A stretch of 64,000 nucleotides of DNA from Moraxella sp. (GTDB taxonomy: Bacteria > Pseudomonadota > Gammaproteobacteria > Pseudomonadales > Moraxellaceae): positions 1-64,000 of the forward strand of contig JAUMUJ010000007.1 in the NCBI GenBank assembly GCA_030530785.1, given 5' to 3'. Each line of letters starts with the position of its first letter. Within the stretch, counting starts at the first letter, position 1. Below, in pieces: positions 33,841-42,324 of this stretch. The notes beneath the pieces were generated by a model that made no database searches, was not told where the DNA came from, and was given only the letters and a program-made list of their open reading frames with translations. A program made the translations under genes and the position numbers.

Positions 33841-36800
33841 TTATTTACGATACAGTCTATCCAAATATCCGCCTTGTCTGGTCTCTTTGTGCAGTACCTG
33901 CATGGCAACACTTGCCATCGCATCGCCCATGTGTTTACCAAGCTGGGTATTCGCCTCTACATTGCTTGTGCCATCAGCATTGACTATTACATGGACGTTG
34001 ATGTTGTTGGTTTGACTGCCACCAATGCCATCACCGTTATTTAGGCGGTTTAGGGTGTCCACACCAATACGCTTGGTGGCTTTGGCATTTAGGACGTATT
34101 CTTGTCCATGTACTACGCCTGCAATTTGGCTTGTCCCGATGTTGCCTGTATAGCCACCTGTGGCGAAGCCTTGCGGATTGGCAGATGAGATGAGCTGGAC
34201 AAATTGACTGCTCATGGCAACCGCTTTGGCGGCCGCAATAGCCTTTTGCCATACCGTGCCACTCTCATTCGCCCATGCGTCCGACCCTGCTTTGTACACA
34301 GCAATGCCTGCTTGAGCTAATGCAAAGGCTTTACCCATCTGATACAGTCTTTTATAGGTATTGGACTGTTCGCCAATGGCGTACTTTGCCATTTGTGCCA
34401 TTGCTGTCAAAATGCCACTACTGCCATTTAGGGTGAACATGGTCATCGCTTCATGATGGCGTTTTGCCATTTCTTCACGTTTGGTATAGTATTCCGCCTC
34501 AGTGATCTCTCTTGCTTCAAACTGCTCTTTTAAAATATCTTGCTCTGATTTATGTTGGTCTTTGAATAACCCATAATCACCAAAGACTTTTTGTGCCATC
34601 TCTGCCGTGCCAGTTAATGCCCCAAAGTAGTTGTTATATTGACTTGGGTTAAATTTAGTGGTGGCATAACGCTCCTGTGCTTGTTTGTATTTATCAAGTT
34701 GCTCAATTTTTTTAAGCACATCAAGATGAGTATCAATTTCCTCTTGGGTGTATTTATTCTCCTTGTCGTTTTGAAGGTCATAAACAACACCTGCATAAGG
34801 ATTACCTTTGTTTTGAAGTAGGTATAATTGTTTTTTGTAATCGTGTTGAGCCTGCGTAAAAATTTGATTACGTGCTTCTTTGGCTTTTTTAACCTCATAA
34901 TCATACTTAGCATCAATCGATTCTTTGTGCCAAGCCAACTCTTCAATGCTCATCTTTTCAGATGTTTCAAGTTGTAAATGAGCAAGCTCTCTTTCAGCCT
35001 CTATTTTTTGAAAAACAGTCATGCTGTATTGCTTGGCTTCAAACATTAGGCTTTTTTGCTTATGCTCATCTACTTTTTGTTGAAGTCTGATTTGTTCATT
35101 GTAATACCCTGCTAGTGATTGTATTTGTTCAAAGGTGTACTCACCGCTTGCGGTTTTTCTTCTTAAATCAAGCTCTAACTCTTTCTCCAAAATTTGACTT
35201 TCGGTCATTTTATGGCGATTGGTTTCAAGCTCACGCTCTTCTTGTTCAATTTTAGCAATTTCAATTTTTGTATCTCTGACTTTCTCCAAATGCTGTTGAT
35301 ATGCTTCTAGGGAGTTAATATCCATATTTGGACTGGCATAGAAGTTGCCTAAATCTCTAAAATATTCGTACTGTGCCTTATCCTCATCGGTCAGCAGATG
35401 GCTTTGATGTTGCAACATGGCTTCTGCTTTCATGACTCCTGATTTGCCGTTATGTATCTGCTTTGCTCTGTCAATCATGCGTTGCTTTTCATCTGCGGTG
35501 GCGATGGTATTTGCATGGATTGCGTTAATCTGCAATTTCAGCTCATCATTCAGTCTTTCAAGGGGGGTCTTTAACAGTTGCGATACAAGGTCATCATGGG
35601 ATTTTTTGGCTTGCTCATTTAGATTTGACTGCTGATTGGCATAATCGCTTTGAGTGGTTTTTGGATTTGACCCACCATTATAATAAGCACGGTAGCGATT
35701 AACTGCTGGCACATAGTTCTTGGTTTCTTTAAATGGTGGCATTCCGCCATATTTTTTAACATTGCCAATACCTGCGTTATAAGAGGCTAGGGCGAGGTCA
35801 ATGTTGCCTTTATTTTCTTTAATAAGCCAGCTTAAATATTTGGCGGCAGCCTCTGTGGCATTCGCCATGTTGTAAGCACTACCCTTGCCCCACTGCCTCC
35901 AAGTGGCGGGCATAAACTGAAAACCTCCCATTGCACCTTTGGGACTTGTTACATTAGGATTGCCAAGACTTTCTTTCATGTGTACGCCAGCCAAAATGCC
36001 CGATGGCAGGTTATATTTCTTTTCATAACCTGCAAAATCGTATTTTAGGGCATTGGCATAAACCTTGTCCCATGCTTTCTTTTCACTTGGTTTAAGGTAA
36101 CCTTCGGGTTGCTTTTTGTCTTTTTTGTCTTTATCCTTATCTTTTGGCTTTTGATATTCTCCCATCGGGTTATTTAGGTTGGCATTGGGTATGGTCGCAT
36201 TCGCTCTATTCTCCAAACTTTGTGTCCAGCTTAAAGCCCCATTATCTATTTGTTCTTTTGCAGTCTCATCAAATAATTCTGACCAAGTTCTTGTTTGGGT
36301 GATGTGTCCAACATTAAAGCGACCGATTTTAAAGTTGCTTTGGTATGGTTCTAATGGAGCTATTGGCTCGTTGCCGAAAAATTCCCATGCTTTGCTTGAA
36401 AATCTAAGAATGCTGTTGATTTTTTCAATAATAAAATTAACGGATTTGCCAACCACGCTGTTTACAATATTTTCAAATACAAAGGCAATATTGTTTGCCA
36501 TGATTTTAAATAAGTCCCATGTGTTGGTAACAAAATAAGCGATATTTTCCCCTGCCAATTTGCCAAAGGTTTTAACGGTGGTTGCCATTGCGTCAAAGGT
36601 TTTAGCTGTGCCGTGCATTAAACCTGTAAATCCACTGCCTGTGTCGCTAAAAAATCCACCAAACAGCTGTGATGAAGTTTGTGTAGTGTCTTGTACATTT
36701 GACGTAATATCTCTAAAAATTTGATAAGCTGTACTGCCAAGTTCACTAAATAGATTAACAGTATCTTTAATCATTAAGCCCACCATGCTTAATGATTTAC

Positions 36801-38109
36801 CCAAATCGTCTAGGGTAGCTTCTAGCCCACGATTTGCTGTACTTACCGCCATAACAACACTTGCCATAGCAAAAATAGGGTGGGCTTTCATGATAGTGGC
36901 AAGCGTTGTCATCGCCTTACCTGATATCAAAATACGATTAGTAAAACCAAGCATAGCCACGCCTGCCCCTGCCACAGCAACTTTGGCAAAAGTATTAAAG
37001 TGCAAGCTAGAAATCGCTAAGGATTTAGCAATGACGCCACTTAATCCTGTGTCATTATTCATGAAATCGCCGATGAACTCTTTGTACTTATTACGTACAA
37101 GAGCAAAGGCTTGACCCATCGTAATGGGCATTTTCTTTGCCATCTCTTCTAGCATGGGCGTAGCATTGGCGAGTGTCTCATAAATAACCTGTGAAGTAAT
37201 TTTGCCTTCACTGGCAAGCTCTTTGACTTCGCCACGGGTAACATTGAGCTTTTTGGCGACCAAGTCAAGTAAAATCGGGGCGTTTTCGCTGATGGAACGA
37301 AATTCATCGCCGTTTAGTACACCTGACTGCATGGCTTGCCCAAGCTGATACAAGGCGGATTTTTGCTCCAAAGCAGATTTACCGCCTGTTCGCATGGCAA
37401 GTGAGACAGCATTGGTAAATACTAAGGCTTCTTGTTGTGTTTTGCCCAAATTTGCCAACGCCCGAGCCGAGTTTTGATATAAATTCGTGGTCGCTTCAAT
37501 ATCCGCATAGTTTTGGTCGGCAATGTCTCGTACCTTTTGGCGGACGGTCAAATACTCTTCTTCGGACTTGGTAACTAATTTAATCTGGCTATCCAATGAC
37601 TGCATGGTATCAGCCGTTTTTAGGACACTAAGCCCCATCACCCCAAACATACCGCCTGTCAATAATCCTTGCAAGCGTGATAAAGCGTTGTGAGTAGCAC
37701 CAACTGCGTTGTTGTAATTATTGATGATAGTAACGTTACGATTGATGGTATCGCCCATGCGTGTGAAATTGTTGGTGGTAAGATTGACCGTGTGATTTAC
37801 TTGGGCAAAAATACCATTTGTGCGATTGACCGTGTTATTTACTTGGTTAAAAATATTGCTTGTGCGATTTAAGACATTATTGGTTTGGTTAAAGGCGTTT
37901 TGAGTTTGGTGGATATTTTGGTTAAGCTGACCTACCGCCGTACTGATTTTTGCCAATCCGCTAAGGTTGTTGCTTTGTAGGCGTGATAAGGCAGTAACCG
38001 TGCGTTGAGCCTCGTCTTGCAAACCTTTTAAATTGTTTTTAAGGTTGTTGATGGCACTTTGGGCGTTGGTAGTATCAATGACGATACTTAGGCGTGATGT
38101 TTGTTCCAT
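33841..38109 (-). CDS. Tape measure protein with lytic transglycosylase domain
   Basis: A 1422-aa protein that sets tail length. The N-terminal 200 residues are Asn/Thr-rich coiled coil, then the conserved tape-measure domain (LDSQIKLVTKSEEEYLTVRQ, ALEQKSALYQLGQAMQSG). A hydrophobic central region follows. At about residues 700-810 an SLT transglycosylase domain has the catalytic Glu in ILAGVHMKESLGNPN, plus GAMGGFQFMPATW and LALASYNAGIGNV. This domain should open the cell wall during DNA injection. The C-terminal third is charged coiled coil. Confidence 0.93.
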   Translation of the reverse strand: MEQTSRLSIVIDTTNAQSAINNLKNNLKGLQDEAQRTVTALSRLQSNNLSGLAKISTAVGQLNQNIHQTQNAFNQTNNVLNRTSNIFNQVNNTVNRTNGIFAQVNHTVNLTTNNFTRMGDTINRNVTIINNYNNAVGATHNALSRLQGLLTGGMFGVMGLSVLKTADTMQSLDSQIKLVTKSEEEYLTVRQKVRDIADQNYADIEATTNLYQNSARALANLGKTQQEALVFTNAVSLAMRTGGKSALEQKSALYQLGQAMQSGVLNGDEFRSISENAPILLDLVAKKLNVTRGEVKELASEGKITSQVIYETLANATPMLEEMAKKMPITMGQAFALVRNKYKEFIGDFMNNDTGLSGVIAKSLAISSLHFNTFAKVAVAGAGVAMLGFTNRILISGKAMTTLATIMKAHPIFAMASVVMAVSTANRGLEATLDDLGKSLSMVGLMIKDTVNLFSELGSTAYQIFRDITSNVQDTTQTSSQLFGGFFSDTGSGFTGLMHGTAKTFDAMATTVKTFGKLAGENIAYFVTNTWDLFKIMANNIAFVFENIVNSVVGKSVNFIIEKINSILRFSSKAWEFFGNEPIAPLEPYQSNFKIGRFNVGHITQTRTWSELFDETAKEQIDNGALSWTQSLENRANATIPNANLNNPMGEYQKPKDKDKDKKDKKQPEGYLKPSEKKAWDKVYANALKYDFAGYEKKYNLPSGILAGVHMKESLGNPNVTSPKGAMGGFQFMPATWRQWGKGSAYNMANATEAAAKYLSWLIKENKGNIDLALASYNAGIGNVKKYGGMPPFKETKNYVPAVNRYRAYYNGGSNPKTTQSDYANQQSNLNEQAKKSHDDLVSQLLKTPLERLNDELKLQINAIHANTIATADEKQRMIDRAKQIHNGKSGVMKAEAMLQHQSHLLTDEDKAQYEYFRDLGNFYASPNMDINSLEAYQQHLEKVRDTKIEIAKIEQEERELETNRHKMTESQILEKELELDLRRKTASGEYTFEQIQSLAGYYNEQIRLQQKVDEHKQKSLMFEAKQYSMTVFQKIEAERELAHLQLETSEKMSIEELAWHKESIDAKYDYEVKKAKEARNQIFTQAQHDYKKQLYLLQNKGNPYAGVVYDLQNDKENKYTQEEIDTHLDVLKKIEQLDKYKQAQERYATTKFNPSQYNNYFGALTGTAEMAQKVFGDYGLFKDQHKSEQDILKEQFEAREITEAEYYTKREEMAKRHHEAMTMFTLNGSSGILTAMAQMAKYAIGEQSNTYKRLYQMGKAFALAQAGIAVYKAGSDAWANESGTVWQKAIAAAKAVAMSSQFVQLISSANPQGFATGGYTGNIGTSQIAGVVHGQEYVLNAKATKRIGVDTLNRLNNGDGIGGSQTNNINVHVIVNADGTSNVEANTQLGKHMGDAMASVAMQVLHKETRQGGYLDRLYRK

Positions 38110-38123
38110 GTTTTTTACTCAAT

Positions 38124-38144
38124 AAAAAACCGCCAAAAGGCGGT
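38124..38144 (-). terminator. Terminator between KilA-N gene and tape measure
   Basis: CCGCC pairs with GGCGG across TTTT and is followed by TTTTTT on the minus strand. A CACCC/GGGTG hairpin with a T6 run on the plus strand (38155-38182) faces it, so transcription is blocked in both directions here. Confidence 0.7.
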
Positions 38145-38190
38145 CAGCACAAACACCCCACACATGGCAGGGTGCTTTTTTCAATAAATA

Positions 38191-39009
38191 TTAAAGAAAT
38201 CTAGTTTTCATCGCCATTTGACGGTCAATAAACGCTTGTGCATTTGCCACAAGGTTAGGGTCATGGCTGACATGGCGTTGTTCGCCAAAAGCGTCATAGA
38301 GTAACCCTTTGGTTTTGGTAATGCGGTTAAGCTGTCTTTGGGCGGTGTCTAGGGTGCTTTGTAGATTTCTAAGCTCATGGCTTATGCGGTCGTATTCTAG
38401 CACCCCAACCATTCGCCAAAAGGCGTTATCTGGGTTTTCTTTCACTTTTAGCATTAGCCCATGCACATACTCCACCGCTTGATGTACCTGCTCACCTGTC
38501 AGCTCATCAACACAGCTCACATCAAAGCGTTGGTGTATCATTTTCCACACATTGCTATAAATCGCCCCTGTCTCGGCAACGAGCATATTTACCGCTTGCA
38601 CCAGTGGCTTTCTTTCGTCTTTGGTTGCAAGGGCGGTAATGTTCGCCCCACCTGTCATCATGTCAAAGGCACGGATAACCATAAGGCTAAATTTGGCACT
38701 TATCCACATGGCATAGCGGTACACCAACTCTTTGCAGACATAAGTGCCTTGATTTAAGCCACCCTTAATCCGCTTGTAAGCCTTGTAAATACTGCCGTTC
38801 ATCAAATCTGATGAACGCTCAATCACGGCAATCAAAGCCTTAGTTTCGTCATTACGCATGAAGTTTGATGGTTGGTGCTTGGTTTCACCACCACTTGCCT
38901 TATGCAAATCATTCAAAGAGTATAAGCCATCAACAACAGCAATGATAGCTTCACCAATAGTTAGGTTGCTTTGTGGAGCAACCTGTGGTACAGTAATATC
39001 ACATTTCAT
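38191..39009 (-). CDS. KilA-N domain protein, probable antirepressor
   Basis: A 272-aa protein. Residues about 15-115 are a KilA-N DNA-binding domain (VVDGLYSLNDLHKASGGETK; GTYVCKELVYRYAMWISAKF). A helical C-terminal half follows (RISHELRNLQSTLDTAQRQL). Such proteins act as antirepressors or regulators in phages. It is divergent from an Arc-like repressor gene, with palindromic operators between them, like the arc/ant pair of P22 immI. Confidence 0.82.
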   Translation of the reverse strand: MKCDITVPQVAPQSNLTIGEAIIAVVDGLYSLNDLHKASGGETKHQPSNFMRNDETKALIAVIERSSDLMNGSIYKAYKRIKGGLNQGTYVCKELVYRYAMWISAKFSLMVIRAFDMMTGGANITALATKDERKPLVQAVNMLVAETGAIYSNVWKMIHQRFDVSCVDELTGEQVHQAVEYVHGLMLKVKENPDNAFWRMVGVLEYDRISHELRNLQSTLDTAQRQLNRITKTKGLLYDAFGEQRHVSHDPNLVANAQAFIDRQMAMKTRFL

Positions 39010-39047
39010 ATGATTTTCCTTTTAATCACGTGGAGTGGTGCAGGTTG

Positions 39048-39077
39048 ATTAGCTTGGTAGGCTCAACCTGCTTTTTT
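39048..39077 (+). terminator. Rightward terminator upstream of the Arc-like gene
   Basis: GCAGGTTGA pairs perfectly with TCAACCTGC and is followed by TTTTTT on the plus strand. It would insulate the Arc/toxin-antitoxin unit from rightward read-through. Confidence 0.75.
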
Positions 39078-39147
39078 ATGCTTTAAAAATAAAGCATGGA
39101 TATATTAAAGCATATTGCTTTACTAAAAGCAAGTGTTTTGCTATAAT
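39078..39147 (+). promoter_or_regulatory. Arc operator cluster and promoter
   Basis: TGCTTT/AAAGCA half-sites recur: ATGCTTT/AAAGCAT (39078-39097), the palindrome AAAGCATATTGCTTT (39107-39121), and AAAAGCA/TTTTGCT (39125-39142). The promoter TTTACT (39119-39124), 17 bp, TATAAT (39142-39147) is embedded in them. The Arc-like product is the obvious ligand. Confidence 0.65.
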
Positions 39148-39186
39148 ATTTTTAAATATTTTTCCAGCTAACCATAGGACGCACCC

Positions 39187-39411
39187 ATGAATGAGATTGT
39201 GCAAGTCAATTTTCGTATGCCCCAAGACCTAAAAGACCGCTTGGAGCAGTCTGCTAAGGAAAATGGGCGTTCCATCACATCGGAGCTAGTTATTCGTTTA
39301 GAGAGCAGTTTTAAACCACCTACCCAAGCCATTGCACCATCTAGCATAGACAATATTACACTCTCTGACATCATGCGTGAAATCAAGTCCCTAAAAGGAG
39401 CAACCCCATGA
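39187..39411 (+). CDS. Arc-family ribbon-helix-helix repressor
   Basis: A 74-aa DNA-binding protein. The N-terminal beta strand (IVQVNFRMPQDLKDRLEQSA) and second helix (NGRSITSELVIRLESSF) match the Arc fold. A short C-terminal extension follows. It probably represses its own operon and the divergent KilA-N gene through the TGCTTT palindromes. Its stop overlaps the antitoxin start as ATGA, linking it to the toxin-antitoxin pair. Confidence 0.88.
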   Translation: MNEIVQVNFRMPQDLKDRLEQSAKENGRSITSELVIRLESSFKPPTQAIAPSSIDNITLSDIMREIKSLKGATP

Positions 39412-39623
39412 TACTAGATTTACCCCCAAATATTGAACAAATCATCATCACCCAAGCCAAAGAACAAGGCATGACCGCAGAACAATGGGTAAGCCACGCT
39501 GTCCATGCCCATGCCAAACCTGTATCGGTGGCGGACTTTTTTGAAAACACCAAACCCCTAGCAAGTTTTAAGAACATAGACCCATTGGCATACCAAAAGG
39601 CGGTGCGTGATGAATGGGATTAA
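39408..39623 (+). CDS. Antitoxin of the PIN toxin, LDL-P-IEQ-II family
   Basis: A 71-aa protein. The N-terminus MILDLPPNIEQIIITQAKEQ is homologous to the antitoxins at 17528-17788 and 63286-63522. The C-terminal part (VADFFENTKPLASFKNIDPL) should bind the toxin. It overlaps the Arc gene before it and the PIN gene after it, forming a three-gene operon. Confidence 0.82.
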   Translation: MILDLPPNIEQIIITQAKEQGMTAEQWVSHAVHAHAKPVSVADFFENTKPLASFKNIDPLAYQKAVRDEWD

Positions 39624-39996
39624 CTACTTAATAGACACCTGCACCCTAATAGGACTACAAAAACAAACGCCCCAAAGCATGGCATTAGTCATGACACATG
39701 GGGCAATGATGAATGAATGTGCCATCAGCATTGTTACTTATATGGAGTTTGTGGGTTTTTATGGGGCTGATGGCGAAACTGCTAAACAACTTGAACAGAT
39801 TGCCCAAAGTTTCACTCATCTACCCATCACCAAAGACATCGCCCAAACAGTCATCAAGCTAAGACAACGCCACAAAATCAAACTGCCCGATTGTCTTATC
39901 CTAGCTACTGCCTTAGTGCATGATTTAGAGCTTTTGACCCTAGATGATGGTTTGGCAAATAAATTTAGAGCAGAAAAAGTAAAACCCACTTTATGA
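39607..39996 (+). CDS. PIN-domain ribonuclease toxin (VapC-like)
   Basis: A 129-aa PIN protein. The acidic metal-binding residues are visible: Asp in INYLIDTCTLIGL, Glu in SIVTYMEFVGFYG, Asp in IKLPDCLILATA and LLTLDDGLANKF. VapC toxins cleave tRNA or rRNA and are neutralised by the upstream partner. The gene overlaps the antitoxin by 17 bp. The ATG at 39607 or the adjacent one at 39610 may be used. It is carried inside a prophage late region, with its own promoter. Confidence 0.88.
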   Translation: MMNGINYLIDTCTLIGLQKQTPQSMALVMTHGAMMNECAISIVTYMEFVGFYGADGETAKQLEQIAQSFTHLPITKDIAQTVIKLRQRHKIKLPDCLILATALVHDLELLTLDDGLANKFRAEKVKPTL

Positions 39997-40004
39997 GTGG
40001 GTTT
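39982..40004 (+). terminator. Terminator of the Arc/PIN operon
   Basis: AAACCCACT pairs with AGTGGGTTT around TTATG, overlapping the toxin stop, followed by a T-rich tract. Confidence 0.75.
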
Positions 40005-40011
40005 GTTGATT

Positions 40012-40560
40012 TTATTGTCTCTGTTCAAGTAGTTTTTTATTGGTTATCTGCCAACCATCATCGCCATCAAGTTCAATCGTGTATTCAAATTTATTGGCTG
40101 GTATATTGCCACCACCATCAACTCCGCCAAATTTTTCATCAGCAAAATCCCAAGAGACCAAAATAAATTCGTCTTTGGATATTTTTTTAAGGCTTTCAAT
40201 AAATTTATAATTGATGCCAATTTCACCAAAAGCATAATCATTAGTAATATAAAATTGTTCAGAATAATGTCTTTTATAAATATGTGTTATGTACGAGCCA
40301 CCAGAACCAGAGCCACCATAACAGCCCCAATCCCCATGCCATAGAACATAATAGTGAGTTGAATGGCTATTTTTCTCTACTAAAATAACATCTGATAGGG
40401 TTGTTTTGTTTTTTGTATTATTCTCAAAAGAGTGATAGCAAGAAACCAAATTAGCGTAGCTTTTTACCTTATTATAAACAATTTTCTTTTCGTTTGGGTC
40501 ATTGGCAAAAGCACAGGCAGAAAAAGCAAGAGCAGATAAAATAATAAATAGTTTTTTCAT
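40012..40560 (-). CDS. Exported cargo protein, 182 aa
   Basis: A Sec signal peptide (MKKLFIILSALAFSACAFA) precedes a mature domain rich in Tyr, Ser and Gly (HYYVLWHGDWGCYGGSGSGG) with two cysteines that could pair. The SAC at the cleavage region is not followed by a typical lipoprotein +2 pattern, although lipidation cannot be excluded. No family recognised. As part of the cargo block it is a candidate lysogenic-conversion protein acting in the periplasm. Confidence 0.65.
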   Translation of the reverse strand: MKKLFIILSALAFSACAFANDPNEKKIVYNKVKSYANLVSCYHSFENNTKNKTTLSDVILVEKNSHSTHYYVLWHGDWGCYGGSGSGGSYITHIYKRHYSEQFYITNDYAFGEIGINYKFIESLKKISKDEFILVSWDFADEKFGGVDGGGNIPANKFEYTIELDGDDGWQITNKKLLEQRQ

Positions 40561-40582
40561 ATATCATCTCCAAAATTGCTTA

Positions 40583-41353
40583 TTACTCCATTGATTGAAC
40601 CTTTTGTAGTACACCATCATCATTAAATGTACAGGTTGCCCTGCTTAACATTGTTGCTCCAAAGCCATTTTCTGCATAGTAGTGCATGATGACAGCAAGT
40701 TTACCATTTATTCTGCCATATTCTGAATTAACCACGTCCACATTCATAGAGCGTGGATTTTTTAAAGTTGGCTTAATCACTTCTTCACATCTCATCAGGA
40801 GCATTGATTTGCTTGTATTGGACTCTCGTTCCCGCTCCCGCTCCCTTTCTGCTTGCTCCGCTTTTTCTTGTGCTTCCCTAGCCAGTCTTTCGGCTTGTTG
40901 TTTTGCCACACGCTCTCTAAGTTCTGGATTTTCAGCCAACTCTTTTTGCCATTGCCTGTCCATTGCGGTTGAACCCACGACAAAGCCAACAACAGCCACA
41001 ACCACGTTAATGCCGTGCAGAAACCCACGTTTTAGGTTTGGCTTCTTTTTTTGGATAAAATCTTTCACAAACCAAAGGGCAAGCAGTCCAGAAACAAACA
41101 AAATAAAGGCAGATAAAAAACTTACAGATAAAAAATGATAGGCAAAATAAAAAGATGCACACCCACAAAGCAAACTAAATACTTTGGCATTTTGTTCTTT
41201 TTGCCGTGCTTGTACCCGCTCTTTTGTTTGTATTTTGGCTATGTGTTGCTGTACGGATTTTTGCTGTTGCAAGGGTGAGCCACAATTTGGGCAATTAACA
41301 GCATTTATACTGACCTTTTTGCGACAATCTTCGCAACGAATTAAATTACTCAT
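40583..41353 (-). CDS. Zinc-ribbon membrane protein with coiled coil, 256 aa
   Basis: The N-terminal zinc ribbon CEDCRKK..CPNCGSP (two CxxC) is followed by a charged helix and two transmembrane segments (VFSLLCGCASFYFAYHFL; FILFVSGLLALWFV), then another hydrophobic helix (GINVVVAVVGFVVGSTAM). A Glu/Arg coiled coil (residues 140-190) leads to a soluble C-terminal domain with two Cys. Function unknown. The layout (ribbon, membrane, periplasmic or cytoplasmic sensor) suits a membrane-associated exclusion or stress protein, which is speculation. Confidence 0.65.
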   Translation of the reverse strand: MSNLIRCEDCRKKVSINAVNCPNCGSPLQQQKSVQQHIAKIQTKERVQARQKEQNAKVFSLLCGCASFYFAYHFLSVSFLSAFILFVSGLLALWFVKDFIQKKKPNLKRGFLHGINVVVAVVGFVVGSTAMDRQWQKELAENPELRERVAKQQAERLAREAQEKAEQAERERERERESNTSKSMLLMRCEEVIKPTLKNPRSMNVDVVNSEYGRINGKLAVIMHYYAENGFGATMLSRATCTFNDDGVLQKVQSME

Positions 41354-41360
41354 GGCTATC

Positions 41361-41748
41361 TCAACTCATTTTGATGAACATAAAAGCGTTCGCCGTTTTT
41401 ACAATCAACCCAAAAAACAACTTCTTTTTTGGAATGCTTTTATTATCTGATAAATCTGCGTCTATTGGTTCATCACAATTTTGTTTTTGAGCCACAAAAT
41501 TAACTGCTTTTGGTAAATCCAAATTGATTTTATCAATCCATTCTTTGCCCCACCTATCATAAGTCTTAGGAAAACCTTTTTGAGTGATTGGCATAATAAT
41601 ATGGCTATAATCAAGGGGGGGGCGGAGTAACAACCTGCACCTGAGAGTTGCTTGAATTTTGATTATTTGGTGGTGTAAACTCATCGCTACACGCCAACAA
41701 GAAAACAGTTGGCAAGACAATGCCCACCAAAAGAGAAGTTCTAAACAC
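41361..41748 (-). pseudogene. Lipoprotein gene with an out-of-frame poly-C tract
   Basis: A GTG start at 41748 behind GGAG opens a clear lipoprotein signal, VFRTSLLVGIVLPTVFLLAC followed by SDEF. After 45 residues a C8 tract (G8 at 41615-41622) throws the frame to a TGA. With C7 (or C10) the frame continues as LDYSHIIMPITQKGFPKTYD to FMFIKMS at 41361, giving about 128 aa. This is what a phase-variable gene in the OFF state looks like. The second half contains DRWGKEWIDKINLDLPKA. Confidence 0.6.
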
Positions 41749-41826
41749 AACAAATCTCCATTAACGCTTAAAACTTACCCTACTTTACCACCATAGCAAC
41801 AAAATAGCAATACCCAGTTACAAAAT

Positions 41827-41991
41827 TCACCACCACCTAATCACACCTATGCCTTGAAGCAGATTAGCAAGGGCGTAAATAAAACAAACTGCCACCACTG
41901 CCCACAAGATTTTACGAACTTTTGGGGAATTTTCTAAGGCTTTTATCATCTTTGCACCATGCTCTAAACAGATTGCTAAAAAGTCAAACAT
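41827..41991 (-). CDS. Small membrane protein, 54 aa (paralogue 1)
   Basis: Encodes MFDFLAICLEHGAKMIKALE, then NSPKVRKILWAVVAVCFIYA, ending VIRWW. It shares ENSPKVR, the transmembrane helix position and the (I)RWW/KWW end with the 50-aa protein encoded just upstream at 42099-42251. A terminator precedes it, so it may have its own promoter. Function unknown. Confidence 0.6.
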   Translation of the reverse strand: MFDFLAICLEHGAKMIKALENSPKVRKILWAVVAVCFIYALANLLQGIGVIRWW

Positions 41992-42031
41992 CTGTTAGAA
42001 TTATCTCATTCAGTTGCACAAATTGAAATTA

Positions 42032-42063
42032 AAAAACCCAAGTTCGCCAAAACTTGGGTTTTT
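42032..42063 (-). terminator. Terminator between the two small membrane genes
   Basis: AAAACCCAAGTT pairs with AACTTGGGTTTT; on the minus strand a T run follows. Nearly identical to 33804-33838. Confidence 0.75.
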
Positions 42064-42098
42064 GCTTTGTGGTATTACTTAGAATTGGTTAATTTTTA

Positions 42099-42251
42099 CT
42101 ACCACCATTTAATCGCATTGATAAACCCTGACAGCACAAAGAGTGTCAGACACACCACAATCCAGTTAATCAAAAACCGCACTTTTGGGGAATTTTCATA
42201 TTTTTCTAGCATTTTTACTACCCACTTACCAAAATCTATGTTAAAATTCAT
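42099..42251 (-). CDS. Small membrane protein, 50 aa (paralogue 2)
   Basis: The ATG at 42251 has AGGAG 10 bp upstream. The sequence MNFNIDFGKWVVKMLEKYEN, SPKVRFLINWIVVCLTLFVL, ending AIKWW is a clear paralogue of the 54-aa protein downstream. One transmembrane helix. Flanked by terminators on both sides. Confidence 0.65.
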   Translation of the reverse strand: MNFNIDFGKWVVKMLEKYENSPKVRFLINWIVVCLTLFVLSGFINAIKWW

Positions 42252-42287
42252 ATTAAATTTACTCCTGTTGCGTAGTGAGTTTAAATT

Positions 42288-42321
42288 AAAAAACCCAACT
42301 ATTTGCCGTAGTTGGGTTTTT
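42288..42321 (-). terminator. Terminator after the tail chaperone T frame
   Basis: AAACCCAACTA pairs with TAGTTGGGTTT; T/A tracts flank it. Confidence 0.75.
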
Positions 42322-42324
42322 GCT

